DNA of 64,000 nt from Streptomyces endocoffeicus (GTDB taxonomy: Bacteria; Actinomycetota; Actinomycetes; Streptomycetales; Streptomycetaceae). Made by a program: the position numbers and the translations under genes. This document shows positions 38,184 through 47,350 of this stretch, one piece after another (position 1 is the stretch's first letter; every line of letters begins with the position of its first letter). Under the pieces are notes generated by a model. That model did no database searches. It worked only from the letters and a program-made list of their open reading frames with translations, and was not told where the DNA came from. The stretch lies in the NCBI RefSeq assembly GCF_016741935.1, contig NZ_JAERRG010000008.1, positions 248,001 to 312,000 on the forward strand. Direction: 5' to 3'.

Positions 38184-39209
38184 ATGACAAGGATCGCCGT
38201 CATTCCCGGGGACGGGATCGGCCCCGAGGTGGTGGAGCAGGCCGTACTGACGCTGGACGAGTTCCGGCTGGGCCTGGACTTCGACTTCCTCGACCACGTC
38301 AACGCCGACACCTATCTCCGCACGGACGTGGCGCTCTCCGACGAGGACGTCGCACGGGTGGCCTCCAGCCGCTCGGCGTTGCTGGGGGCGATCGGCGACC
38401 CCCGGGTCGGGTCGCCGGCGTATGGCAGAGGCGTCCTGCTCCGTCTCCGCTTCGACCTGGACCTCTACGTGAACTACCGCCCGGCGAAGCTCCTCAGTGA
38501 CCGCCTCAGTCCCCTTCGGCGTGATCGCGCCCGGGCAGTGGACTGCGTCGTCATCAGGGAGAACACCGAAGGTCTCTACACGGGCCTGGGGGGCTCGCTC
38601 CGTCCCGGAGGGGGACACGAGATCGCGCTCGACATCGATCTCAGCACCCACCGGGGCACGGCTCGGGTCGTCGACCACGCGTTCTCCGTCGCCCGCCGAG
38701 AGGTCTGCATGGTCGACAAGGCGAACGCGGTGGAGCACGGCGGCGGCCTGTGGCAGCGCTGCTGGAGAACGGCCGCGGCGCGCCATCCGGATATGGCGAC
38801 CCGGCACATGTACGTCGACGCCGCCGCGATGCGGATGGTCACCGATCCCACCACCTTCGACGTGATCGTGACCAACAACTCCTACGGCGACATTCTCAGT
38901 GACGTCGCGTCAGCTGTCGCCGGCGGAATCGGCACGGCGGCCTCGGCCAACCTCAACCCGGAACGCGGCTTCGGCCTCTACGAACCGGTCCACGGCAGTG
39001 CGCCCGACATCGCGGGCAAGCAGGTCGCCAACCCGATCGGCGCCATCCTCAGCGCCGGGCTCCTCCTCGCCGACCTCGGACACACCGCCGAGGCCGCTGC
39101 TCTGCGGCATGCGGTCGCCCGGGCCGTCACGGAGGGGGAGACCACGCCCGACCTCGGCGGACCGCTCGACACCCGCAAGGCGGGACAGGCCGTGCGCGCG
39201 CGGCTGTGA
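38184..39209 (+). CDS. isopropylmalate/homoisocitrate dehydrogenase-like enzyme (LeuB-like)
   Basis: The 341-residue protein is a beta-decarboxylating dehydrogenase that would complete the elongation by oxidising and decarboxylating the malate to a 2-oxo acid one carbon longer. It shows IAVIPGDGIGPEVVEQA (residues 3-19), IRENTEGLYTGLGGSLRP (about 122-139), the catalytic lysine in VDKANAVEHGG (about 174-184), TNNSYGDILSDVASA (about 230-244) and YEPVHGSAPDIAGKQ (about 264-278). The overall sequence is close to actinobacterial LeuB, but the RENTEGLY stretch also occurs in homoisocitrate dehydrogenases. GAGGAGCC precedes the ATG. Confidence 0.88.
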   Translation: MTRIAVIPGDGIGPEVVEQAVLTLDEFRLGLDFDFLDHVNADTYLRTDVALSDEDVARVASSRSALLGAIGDPRVGSPAYGRGVLLRLRFDLDLYVNYRPAKLLSDRLSPLRRDRARAVDCVVIRENTEGLYTGLGGSLRPGGGHEIALDIDLSTHRGTARVVDHAFSVARREVCMVDKANAVEHGGGLWQRCWRTAAARHPDMATRHMYVDAAAMRMVTDPTTFDVIVTNNSYGDILSDVASAVAGGIGTAASANLNPERGFGLYEPVHGSAPDIAGKQVANPIGAILSAGLLLADLGHTAEAAALRHAVARAVTEGETTPDLGGPLDTRKAGQAVRARL

Positions 39210-39266
39210 GACCACGGGCGCCGCCCGTGACACACATTCATCAGCACGCTCAACGACAGGAGTGAC

Positions 39267-40331
39267 ATGTCCAACAAGGTCGAGTCGGTCGAGTCGGTCG
39301 AGGTGGTCGACGCGTCGGTGCAGGAGGAGTGGAAGTCGGTGGCCGCGACCGGCGCCAGGGAACTGGCCTCGTCGTACGTGCTGTGCAACACCGTGCTGGG
39401 ACTGGCGCGGTCGGGGGTGGCCGAGCGGCTGTCGGCCGAATGGACGCCTCTCAAGGAGCTGGTACCGCCGGGCGGGTACACCGAGCTCGTGCGCAACCTC
39501 CTGCACTTCGCGGAGGTCCGTGGCCTGGCCGAGTCGCAGGAGGACTCCTGGCGGCTGACGGCGCACGGCGGCTCGCTGCTCGGCGAGGTCCCCGAGGCGG
39601 TGATCGGCTACTACGCGGAAGCCTACGGCCCGGTGCTGAGCAACATCGAGGGACTTGCCACCGGCCGACTGCACTACGGATCCGACGTGGCACGTGACAC
39701 CGAGGCGCTCGGCCGCCGCTGCGAGGTGCTGTTCCGCAGCGTCGGTATGAACGTGGTCCGCGAGCTGATCGGAAGGTACCGCGCCGAGCGGGTCCTGGAC
39801 CTCGGCTGCGGGACCGGCGGGATGGTGCTCGACCTGTGCCGCGAGGATCCGCGACTGCGGGCGGTGGGTCTGGACATCGCCGAGGACGCCGTCGCGCTCG
39901 CCTCGAAGCGGGCAGCGGAGGAAGGGCTCCAGGACCGGGTGTCCTTCGTCGTCGGTGACGCCTTCGTGCCCCAGGAGTGGCCCGCGGCGGCCCGGGAATG
40001 CGACCTCTTCATCGCCGTCGGCGCGGTGCACGAGCACTTCCGGGACGGCGAGGCGGCCGTGGTCGAACTGCTGCGCGCGTACTCGGAGCTGCTCAGCAGC
40101 AAGCCGGGAAGCGTACTGGTGCTCGCCGAGCCCGAACTGTTCCGGGACGCCGAGGACGCGGACTTCTTCCTGGTGCACGCCCTCACCGAACAGGGTTTCC
40201 CACAGCGCCGGGAACCCTGGCTGAAGGTGATCGAAGCGGCGGGGCTGACGTGCCGGCGGGTCCAGTCGGTGCCCAACACCATGTTCCGCTTCGCGTACTA
40301 CGAGATCACCTCCGCAGCGGCACCGCGGTGA
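39267..40331 (+). CDS. SAM-dependent methyltransferase with N-terminal dimerisation domain
   Basis: The 354-residue product has an N-terminal helical winged-helix-like part (about residues 30-110; ELASSYVLCNTVLGLARSGVAERL) and a Rossmann core with VLDLGCGTGGMVLDLCRED (about 174-192), AVGLDIAEDAVALA (about 197-210) and VSFVVGDAF (about 223-231). This two-domain form is shared by small-molecule O- and C-methyltransferases, including 2-oxoacid C-methyltransferases such as MppJ. Its place between the elongation cassette and an aminotransferase suggests methylation of the elongated 2-oxo acid or a derived amino acid. The N-terminal VESVESVEVV is a short repeat of no clear meaning. AGGAG lies 4 bases before the ATG. 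Confidence 0.82.
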   Translation: MSNKVESVESVEVVDASVQEEWKSVAATGARELASSYVLCNTVLGLARSGVAERLSAEWTPLKELVPPGGYTELVRNLLHFAEVRGLAESQEDSWRLTAHGGSLLGEVPEAVIGYYAEAYGPVLSNIEGLATGRLHYGSDVARDTEALGRRCEVLFRSVGMNVVRELIGRYRAERVLDLGCGTGGMVLDLCREDPRLRAVGLDIAEDAVALASKRAAEEGLQDRVSFVVGDAFVPQEWPAAARECDLFIAVGAVHEHFRDGEAAVVELLRAYSELLSSKPGSVLVLAEPELFRDAEDADFFLVHALTEQGFPQRREPWLKVIEAAGLTCRRVQSVPNTMFRFAYYEITSAAAPR

Positions 40332-41467
40332 AGCCGTCCCTGCGAGCGCAGGCGGTCTCTCCCATGGAGCTGGCCGGCCTTCAGCGCCTGTCCGGAACGG
40401 GAGCGCTGGACATCGCGCTCGGCATCCCCCCGGGAGACCCGCCTGCCGCCGTCGTGGAAGCGGCCGTGTCGGCACTGCGCCGCGGCTTGCACCAGTACGC
40501 CGACCCGGCAGGGCTGCCCGAACTGCGCGCTCTCATCGCGGCAGACGCCTTCCGGACACACGGTGTGGTCGTGGACCCGGACACCGAGGTGACGGTGACG
40601 GTAGGCGCCACGGAAGGTCTGCTGACGGCGCTCCTCGCCGTCACCGACCCCGGTGACGAGGTCCTCCTGCTCGAGCCCTACTTCGAGCTCTACCCGGGCG
40701 TCGTCGAGCTGGCCGGAGCGGTGCCGCGCGCCGTCCGGCTGGAGGCCCCGGACTGGCGGTTGACCGAGGCCGCGGTGGTGCGCGTACTGTCGCCGCGCAC
40801 CCGTGCCGTCGTGCTGAACACACCGCACAACCCGACCGGCCGGGTCTTCGACTCCCATGAACTCCGTCTTCTCATGGACATCTGCGCTGAACAGGGCATC
40901 GTCTGCATCACCGACGAGGTCTACGACTGCACGGTCTTCGACGGGCGCCGCCACCTGTCCCCGCTGGCCATGCCGAGGGCCCGCCCGGACAGCATCGTGG
41001 TCGGAAGCCTGTCCAAGAAGCTTCAGATGACGGGGTGGCGCATCGGATACTGCATCGCCGATCCGGAGACCACGACGGTACTGCGCACGATTCACGAACA
41101 CACCACGGTTGGCACCAACCACCCCTTGCAGGCCGGCGCCCAGGCGCTGACGGCATCCGACGTCCTGGACGGTCGCCTGCTGTTCCAGCAGCAGAGGGAC
41201 GAACTCGTGGCCGGCCTCTCCTCGCTCGGATTCACCGTGAGCCCGCCGGAAGGGGGCTGGTTCGTCTTCGCCGGCACCGAGGCCCTCGGCTGGTCCGCGC
41301 GGGAGCTCTCACGCGCGCTGGCCGTCTCGGCAGGCGTGCTCGTCGCGCCGGGAACACCCTTCTTCGGGCGGCCGGAGGACGGTGACCGCTGGATACGGAC
41401 GACCTTCGTCCGCGGCGCGGAAACGACCCGAGCGGCGCTCGACCGGATGGCCGCCTACCTGTCGTGA
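40328..41467 (+). CDS. class I/II PLP aminotransferase
   Basis: The 379-residue protein is a standard fold-type I aminotransferase. It shows ALGIPPGDPPAAVVEAA (about residues 31-47), HQYADPAGLPELRALIA (about 56-72), VTVGATEGLLTALLA, LNTPHNPTGRVF (about 160-171), ITDEVYDCTVFDG (about 195-207) and the PLP lysine in VGSLSKKLQMTGWRIGY (about 226-242). The GTG start overlaps the methyltransferase stop (GTGA). Being last in the operon after the elongation and methylation genes, it probably converts the finished 2-oxo acid to an amino acid. A perfect hairpin terminator follows. Confidence 0.88.
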   Translation: MKPSLRAQAVSPMELAGLQRLSGTGALDIALGIPPGDPPAAVVEAAVSALRRGLHQYADPAGLPELRALIAADAFRTHGVVVDPDTEVTVTVGATEGLLTALLAVTDPGDEVLLLEPYFELYPGVVELAGAVPRAVRLEAPDWRLTEAAVVRVLSPRTRAVVLNTPHNPTGRVFDSHELRLLMDICAEQGIVCITDEVYDCTVFDGRRHLSPLAMPRARPDSIVVGSLSKKLQMTGWRIGYCIADPETTTVLRTIHEHTTVGTNHPLQAGAQALTASDVLDGRLLFQQQRDELVAGLSSLGFTVSPPEGGWFVFAGTEALGWSARELSRALAVSAGVLVAPGTPFFGRPEDGDRWIRTTFVRGAETTRAALDRMAAYLS

Positions 41468-41511
41468 CAGGCTGACGCAGAGGGCTGAGCAGCGGCCCTC
41501 CGGCAAAAGGG

Positions 41512-41550
41512 GTGCGGGCCCGACCTTCGAAAGGAAGGTCGGGCCCGCAC
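41512..41550. terminator. bidirectional hairpin terminator between convergent operons
   Basis: Perfect 17-base arms (41512-41528 and 41534-41550) flank a 5-base GAAAG loop. It sits between the aminotransferase stop at 41467 and the P450 stop at 41582, and can serve both directions. Confidence 0.92.
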
Positions 41551-41581
41551 TCATGACCGATCAACCCCGGATCATTTACGC

Positions 41582-42790
41582 TCACCACAGGACGGGGAGT
41601 TCGACCGGCCCGAACGTGCCCATGTGAGCGAAGTCGATCTCGTCGGCAGGCACGGCGAGCCGGAGCTTCGGCAGCCGGCGCAGCACAGTGGTCAACGCCG
41701 TCTGGAGTTCCGCGCGAACCAGGCTCTGCCCCAGACACTGGTGGCTGCCGTAGCCGAACGCCAGGTGGTGGCGAGCGGTGCGGCCGAGGTCCAGCGTCTC
41801 CGCGGCGTCGAACACCGTGCCGTCACGGTTGGCCGCGGAGAGAGCGACGAACACCCCGTCGCCCGCGCGCAGCAACTGGCCGCCGATCTCGACGTCCTCG
41901 GTCACCACGCGCGCGAATCCGGCGTCGGCCGCCGAAAGGAACCGCAGCAACTCCTCGACGGCGGCGGCCTCGACCGCAGGGTCGTCCGTGTCCCGCAGCA
42001 TGCCCGACTGGACGGGATCGTCGAGCAGCGCCAGGACACTGAGTCCGATCATGTTCGTCGTCGCCTCGTGCCCCGAGATCAGCAACAGCAGGGCGAGATC
42101 GGCCAGCTCGTCCCGGCTGATGTGACCGGCAGCCAGCTGCTCGCCGACCAGCCGGCTGATGATGTCGTCCTCGGGCCGGCGCTCCTTGACCTTCGTCAAC
42201 TCGCGCAGGAAGCCGCGCATCTCCTCACCCGTCCGTGCGACCTGTTCGGCCGAGGAGTGGGTGTCCAGCAGCGCGATGCTGCGCGACTGGAAGAAGTCAT
42301 GCTCCTCGTAGGGGATCCCGAGCATCAGCGATATGACCAGAGAGGGGAAGGGGAGGGCGAACTCGGCCATCAGATCGGCGGGCGAGCCGTTGCGTGTCAT
42401 CGTGTCGATGAGGTCGTCGGCCAGCTGCTGGATGCGGGGACGCAGCGCCGCCGTCCGCCTGGCCGAGAAGTCACGGGCGACCATGCTCCGCAGCCGCGTG
42501 TGACCGGGATCGTCCATCCGGTTGAAGGAGGCTCGCAGCGGTGTCGCGACCTGCGAGGCCGGCGAGACCGTGGGCATGTCGTCCCGGGCTCCGTCGCTGC
42601 TGATGCGTGGGTCGCTCAGGACGGCACGGACGTCCTCGTAGCGAGTCGCCACCCATGCCTCGCGTCCGTTCCACAGGCGGATCTTGCGCAGGCCGCCGGC
42701 CCTGCTCCACGCGACATAGGCATCCGGCGGGTCGAATGGGCAACCGACGCGGGTGATCGGGTAGTTCGGAAGGTCGGCGTCTGTGTTCAC
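41582..42790 (-). CDS. cytochrome P450
   Basis: The 402-residue product is a bacterial P450 monooxygenase. It shows the I-helix LALLLLISGHEATTNMIGL with the acid-threonine pair, the K-helix EELLRF, and the heme-binding FGYGSHQCLGQSLVR with the cysteine ligand. The N-terminus lacks a membrane anchor, so it is soluble and needs ferredoxin partners, none of which is encoded nearby. The GTG start at 42790 overlaps the MFS stop; the frame extends upstream only as shadow. It probably hydroxylates the cluster product or a carrier-bound amino acid. Substrate unknown. Confidence 0.95.
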   Translation of the reverse strand: MNTDADLPNYPITRVGCPFDPPDAYVAWSRAGGLRKIRLWNGREAWVATRYEDVRAVLSDPRISSDGARDDMPTVSPASQVATPLRASFNRMDDPGHTRLRSMVARDFSARRTAALRPRIQQLADDLIDTMTRNGSPADLMAEFALPFPSLVISLMLGIPYEEHDFFQSRSIALLDTHSSAEQVARTGEEMRGFLRELTKVKERRPEDDIISRLVGEQLAAGHISRDELADLALLLLISGHEATTNMIGLSVLALLDDPVQSGMLRDTDDPAVEAAAVEELLRFLSAADAGFARVVTEDVEIGGQLLRAGDGVFVALSAANRDGTVFDAAETLDLGRTARHHLAFGYGSHQCLGQSLVRAELQTALTTVLRRLPKLRLAVPADEIDFAHMGTFGPVELPVLW

Positions 42791-44040
42791 GAGACACCCT
42801 TCAGGGGGGTCGACGGCAGGGGGGAGGAACCGAAGTACTGCGCGCGGGTCCGCGCTGCCCAGCGGACAGCGGGGCCCATGACCAGTGAGGCCAGGAAGAA
42901 GGCTGCGCCGAGGATCAGCCAGCCGGGCGTTCCGTACTCGATGAGCAGAGACGTGAGAAGCACCGGCGCGATCATCATGGAAGCGGCGTAGCCGGTGAAG
43001 AAGAAGCCCTGATACTGACCTTGCTTGTCCGGTGGGGCGAGTTCGTAGCTCACCACCCAGGCCGCGGCGGACAGCACCATCTCGCCGTAGACGTGGACGA
43101 CGCCGCCGCCGACCAGCAGCAGGCCGGACACGAGTGACGAGCCCGTCGACGACACCGCGAACAGCAGGCAGCACAGCAGGAGCACCGTTCCGGAGCGGCG
43201 GAACGCCACAACGGCCGAGGTCAGGTTGTCGACCCCCTTCGTGATGCGCACTTGGAACGACACCACGCACACGGTGTTGATCAGGAACAACAGGGTCACG
43301 ATCCACGGGGGAGCGGTCGTGTGCCGGACGATCCACAAGGGGAGCACGATCTCGAGCAGTACCGCGTACAGGGACAGCACCACGCTGATGAGTGTGATCA
43401 GTGCGAAGGGGCGGTCGCGTAGCACGGCCAGTCGTGGCTCTCCCGCAGCGGGTGCGGGTGCGGCAGCCGTCGCGGGCAGGGTCATGAGCAGGAGCGCGGA
43501 GACGAGGAAGCTCAGCGCGTCGAGGATCAGGACGACGCGGAAGGCGCTGTCGCTGCCTATGTGTATCGCGAACCCCGCGAACAGCGCGCCGAGCGAGATG
43601 CCCGCGTTGTTGACCGAACGCAGGTAGGCGCGGGTGCGAACCAGTTCGGGCCCTCGCAGGACGGCGGCGAGCGTGGCCTGGAGGGCCGCCCGGCCGCCCC
43701 GTTCGAGGACGACGAACGCGCAGGCCACGAGGAGGAACTGGGCGAAGGAGCGGACGAAGAGGTAACCGCTGGCCGCGACACCGTTGAGGGCCACCAGCGC
43801 AGCCGCCGTCCCACGCGGGCCCCTGCGGTCCGCCAGGTGGCCGAGCGGCACCCCGGCCAGTAGTCCCACCAGGCCCGCGATGCTCAGGCCGGTCCCCAGC
43901 CGAGCCGGAGACAATCCGACGACCTGGGTGAAGTAGAGGGCCGAGCAGGTCATGAAGGCGCCGTTGCCCATCGTCATGAACAACGTTGCGGAGGTGAGAC
44001 TCCGGGCGGGCCCGTGCGCGGGAAAGAATCGACTGTCCAC
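42787..44040 (-). CDS. MFS transporter
   Basis: The 417-residue protein has about twelve hydrophobic helices and the MFS loop motif GHLADRRGPRGTAAALVALNG (given in part: LADRRGPRG, near residue 70). It is a plausible export pump for the final product and thus a second self-protection element besides the IleRS-like protein. It starts with GTG, is divergent from the IleRS-like gene and is followed by the P450 gene with a GTGA overlap. Substrate unknown. Confidence 0.9.
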   Translation of the reverse strand: MDSRFFPAHGPARSLTSATLFMTMGNGAFMTCSALYFTQVVGLSPARLGTGLSIAGLVGLLAGVPLGHLADRRGPRGTAAALVALNGVAASGYLFVRSFAQFLLVACAFVVLERGGRAALQATLAAVLRGPELVRTRAYLRSVNNAGISLGALFAGFAIHIGSDSAFRVVLILDALSFLVSALLLMTLPATAAAPAPAAGEPRLAVLRDRPFALITLISVVLSLYAVLLEIVLPLWIVRHTTAPPWIVTLLFLINTVCVVSFQVRITKGVDNLTSAVVAFRRSGTVLLLCCLLFAVSSTGSSLVSGLLLVGGGVVHVYGEMVLSAAAWVVSYELAPPDKQGQYQGFFFTGYAASMMIAPVLLTSLLIEYGTPGWLILGAAFFLASLVMGPAVRWAARTRAQYFGSSPLPSTPLKGVS

Positions 44041-44197
44041 GACGCCAGATCCTAGGCAGGGGCGGGTAATTCGGGAGTCATCGATTTAGGCAAGTGGGAA
44101 TGACCGCAGAATTACTCGCGAATCCTAGAGTGAGGGCCATCCGGCCGATGTGGCCGCAATGGGTCCGCGATGCGGGGAAAACCGCGAGGAGTGTCTG
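44041..44197. promoter_or_regulatory. divergent promoter region of the MFS and IleRS-like operons
   Basis: These 157 bases are richer in A and T than their surroundings around 44065-44125 (ATTCGGGAGTCATCGATTTA), fitting back-to-back promoters. I see no T-box-like stem array, and the space is short for one. GAGGAG at 44185-44190 is the ribosome site for the GTG start. Confidence 0.45.
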
Positions 44198-47100
44198 GTG
44201 GGGTACTCGAAAACGAAGCCGAGCGAAGGCGTGCCCGCACGTCCGTTCCTTCCCGGCGTCGAACGAGCAGTCCTCGAATACTGGGAGAGCGATCAGACTT
44301 TCCGGGCGAGCGTGGAGGCACGCGGGACCGATGCCGACGGCGGAAGCGAGTTTGTGCTCCTCGACGGACCCCCCTTCGCTGACGGTCTCCCGCACTACGG
44401 TCATCTGCTGGCCGGTTACGCCAAGGACGCCGTCTCGCGTTACCGGACGATGCGGGGTGACCGCGTCGAACGCCGCTTCGGCTGGACGTGCCACGGGCTG
44501 CCTTCCGAGATGGAAGTGGAAAAGCAACTCGGTATCTCCTCCAAGCGGGACATCGAGTCGTTGGGCGTCGACGCATTCAATCGGGCCTGCCGTTCTTTCG
44601 TCATGCGCCATACGCAGGAGTGGCGGGACTACGTCAGTCGCCAGGCGCGCTGGGTGGATTTCGACAACGACTGCAAGACGATGGACCTGACCTACATGGA
44701 AAGTGTCATGTGGGCCTTCAAAACGGTGTGGGACAAGGGATTGATCTACCAGGGACACTCGATCTCCTGGTACTGCGGATCCTGTGAGACACCGCTCTCC
44801 GATTCCGAGAGCGAGGGCACGATGGACCACAGGGACACCGGACGCGAGCAACGGGACCCGGAACTGACCGTGCGACTGCGGCTGGAAAGCGGCGAGCTGG
44901 CTCTCCTGTGGACCCGCGCGCCGTGGGTGCTGCCGTCCACCCTCGCAGTGGCGGTGCACCCCGAGGCCGAGTACGTCACGGTCGAGCACGGCGGCGAACG
45001 CTACCTGCTGGCCGCGAGCCGGCTGTCGGACTACGCCCGCGAACTGGGCGAGGACGTCGCCGACCGCGTCGTGGCCACGACCCTCGGCGCCGATCTCGCG
45101 GACCGGCGCTACACCCCGCCCTTCGACTTCTTCGCCGACCACGACAACGCGCACCGCCTGGTCACGGCGAGCGATGTCAGTACCGATGAGGGAACCGGAC
45201 TCGTACCCGTCGCCCCCGCCTACGGCGAGACCGACCAGGCCGTCGCCGAGGCCGCCGGTATCGCCCTGGTGCTTCCCGTCGACGCGGGATGCCGGTTCAC
45301 CGACGAGGTCGCACCGTACGCCGGCCGGCCGGTCCTCGATGCGAGCCCCGCCATCGTGCGGGATCTGGAGGCGTCCGGTGCCGTGCTGCGCCACGCGACG
45401 CACCGTCACAGGTGCCCGCACTGCTGGCGATGTGGGACGCGGCTGCTCGAGCGCGCCGTGCCGTCCTGGTTCCTGGCCGTGGACGGGATTCGCCGCAGAA
45501 TGCTCGAACTCAACCAGCAGATCTCCTGGACGCCGGAGCGTGTCCGCGACGGCCTGTTCGGCAAGTGGCTGGAGAACGCGCACGACTGGAACATCTCCCG
45601 GAACCGGTACTGGGGTGCTCCGATGCCGGTCTGGATCTCGGACGACCCCGCCTTTCCGAGGACCGACGTGTACGGCTCGCTGGAGGAGCTGCGACGGGAT
45701 TTCGGAGTGCAGCTGTCCGACCTGCACCGCCCCGCCATCGACGAGCTGACCAGGCCCAATCCCGACGACCCGACCGGACGGTCGACAATGCGCAGGATCC
45801 CGGAAGTCCTCGACTGCTGGTTCGAGACGGGGTCGATGCCCTTCGCCCACGTCCACTACCCGTTCGAGAACACGGGATGGTTCGAACGCCACAACCCGTG
45901 CGACCTCGTGGTCGAATACCACGCCCAGACGCGCGGCTGGTTCTACTACATGCACGTCCTGGCCACCGCGCTCTTCGACCGCCCGGCCTTCGACAGCTGC
46001 TCCGTTCTCGGAGTCGTGACGGGCACCGACGGTCATGCGATGTCCAAGTCACGCAACAACTACCTGGACATCCCCGCGGTGTTCGACCGCGACGGATCCG
46101 ATGCGATGCGCTGGTCGTTGCTCAGTTCACCGCTCGTGCGCGGCAGCGACCTCGTGGTCACCGAGCGAAACAGCCAGGAGGCGCTGCGCCAGGCGGTCAT
46201 GCCGCTGTGGAACGCCTGGGCGTTCCACGCCCTGCACGCCGGAACCGCCGGAAGAGAGGGACGCCGCCACAGCGGGAGCACACAGCTGCTGGACCGGTAC
46301 CTTCTCGCCAGAACCCGCCTGCTCGTGGGCGAGACCACACGGGCCATGGAAAGCCACGACCTGGCGGCCGCGTGCGCGCTTATGCGCGACTTCCTGGACG
46401 CGCTCACCAACTGGTACATCCGCTGTTCACGGGCCCGGTTCGCCGGCGGTGACACCGACGCGATCGACACGCTGCACACGGTGCTGGAAATCCTGTGCCG
46501 ACTGATGGCACCGCTGCTGCCGATGATCAGCGAGCACGTCTGGCGGGGCCTGACCGGCGAACGCTCGGTCCACCTCACCGACTGGCCGGCCGAATCGGAA
46601 CTGCCGGCGGACGATCCACTCGTAGCCGCCGTGGAACGGACTCGGCAGATCGTCTCGACCACACTGGCCCTGCGCCGGGCGGACGGCCTGCGGATCAGGC
46701 TGCCCCTGGCCAGACTCACCGTCGCGTGTGACGACCACGGCGTCCTCGAACCCTTGACCGGTCTGATCCGTGAACAGGCCAACGTCAAAGAGGTCGTTCT
46801 CGCCGCCGACCCCACCACCTACGGGACGATCCAACTCTCGGTCAACGCCCGGGCCTGCGGCCGCCGACTGGGCAGCCGTACCCAGGAGGTCATCGACGCG
46901 GTCGCGGCCGGGGCCTGGGTCAGGGAGCCGGACGGCGGCATCCGTGTGGCGGGGATACCCATGCGGCCCGAGGAGATCGACGAGCGCCTGGTCGCCGACA
47001 CCCCCGGATCGGCCGTACTGCCGAACGGCGCCGGTCTCGTCGTACTCGACACCCGGGTCACAGAGGAATTGGCCGCCGAGGGCATGGCCCGTGACCTGGT

Positions 47101-47350
47101 GAGAGTCGCCCAGCAAGCCCGGCGTGCCGCGGGGCTGCGGCTGCTCGACCGGATCGAGCTGAACTTCGAAGTACCGGACGACGTGGCCGCCGCCGTCAGG
47201 CCGTACGAGGCGTTCATCGCGCGAGAGACCGTGGCCGACACGGTGTACTTCAAGGCCGTCGGCCGAGATGCCTTCACGGGCTCCGTCGGAAACGGAGCGC
47301 GGGCGAGAGCGTCGGTGAGCACGGTGCACACCGCGAGCGGGCCGCGATGA
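44198..47350 (+). CDS. isoleucyl-tRNA synthetase paralogue, probable resistance or aminoacyl-transfer enzyme
   Basis: The 1050-residue protein is a full-length class I IleRS of the long, type 2-like form. ATP-site motifs are HYGH (residues 66-69) and AMSKS (614-618). The anticodon-binding region includes FLDALTNWYIRCSRARF, and a zinc-type CPHCWRCGT lies near 407. The editing domain is altered: the usual WTTTPW reads WTRAPW (238-243) and the usual GTGxVHxAP reads GTGLVPVAP (332-340), losing threonines and a histidine. In the SB-203208 pathway an IleRS-like protein (SbzA) transfers L-isoleucine to a sulfonamide; alternatively this is a drug-resistant target copy. The GTG at 44198 is preceded by GAGGAG. 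The ATGA overlap couples it to the adenylation gene. Confidence 0.9.
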   Translation: MGYSKTKPSEGVPARPFLPGVERAVLEYWESDQTFRASVEARGTDADGGSEFVLLDGPPFADGLPHYGHLLAGYAKDAVSRYRTMRGDRVERRFGWTCHGLPSEMEVEKQLGISSKRDIESLGVDAFNRACRSFVMRHTQEWRDYVSRQARWVDFDNDCKTMDLTYMESVMWAFKTVWDKGLIYQGHSISWYCGSCETPLSDSESEGTMDHRDTGREQRDPELTVRLRLESGELALLWTRAPWVLPSTLAVAVHPEAEYVTVEHGGERYLLAASRLSDYARELGEDVADRVVATTLGADLADRRYTPPFDFFADHDNAHRLVTASDVSTDEGTGLVPVAPAYGETDQAVAEAAGIALVLPVDAGCRFTDEVAPYAGRPVLDASPAIVRDLEASGAVLRHATHRHRCPHCWRCGTRLLERAVPSWFLAVDGIRRRMLELNQQISWTPERVRDGLFGKWLENAHDWNISRNRYWGAPMPVWISDDPAFPRTDVYGSLEELRRDFGVQLSDLHRPAIDELTRPNPDDPTGRSTMRRIPEVLDCWFETGSMPFAHVHYPFENTGWFERHNPCDLVVEYHAQTRGWFYYMHVLATALFDRPAFDSCSVLGVVTGTDGHAMSKSRNNYLDIPAVFDRDGSDAMRWSLLSSPLVRGSDLVVTERNSQEALRQAVMPLWNAWAFHALHAGTAGREGRRHSGSTQLLDRYLLARTRLLVGETTRAMESHDLAAACALMRDFLDALTNWYIRCSRARFAGGDTDAIDTLHTVLEILCRLMAPLLPMISEHVWRGLTGERSVHLTDWPAESELPADDPLVAAVERTRQIVSTTLALRRADGLRIRLPLARLTVACDDHGVLEPLTGLIREQANVKEVVLAADPTTYGTIQLSVNARACGRRLGSRTQEVIDAVAAGAWVREPDGGIRVAGIPMRPEEIDERLVADTPGSAVLPNGAGLVVLDTRVTEELAAEGMARDLVRVAQQARRAAGLRLLDRIELNFEVPDDVAAAVRPYEAFIARETVADTVYFKAVGRDAFTGSVGNGARARASVSTVHTASGPR

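Noticed and set aside
34972-39209. Housekeeping leucine biosynthesis genes
   Set aside because: The LeuA-like enzyme lacks the feedback domain, and the four genes sit inside a biosynthetic operon next to Hpg-type genes. A genome check for other leu genes would settle it.
44041-44197. T-box riboswitch in front of the IleRS-like gene
   Set aside because: The gap is too short, and I see no T-box bulge sequence or stem I pattern.
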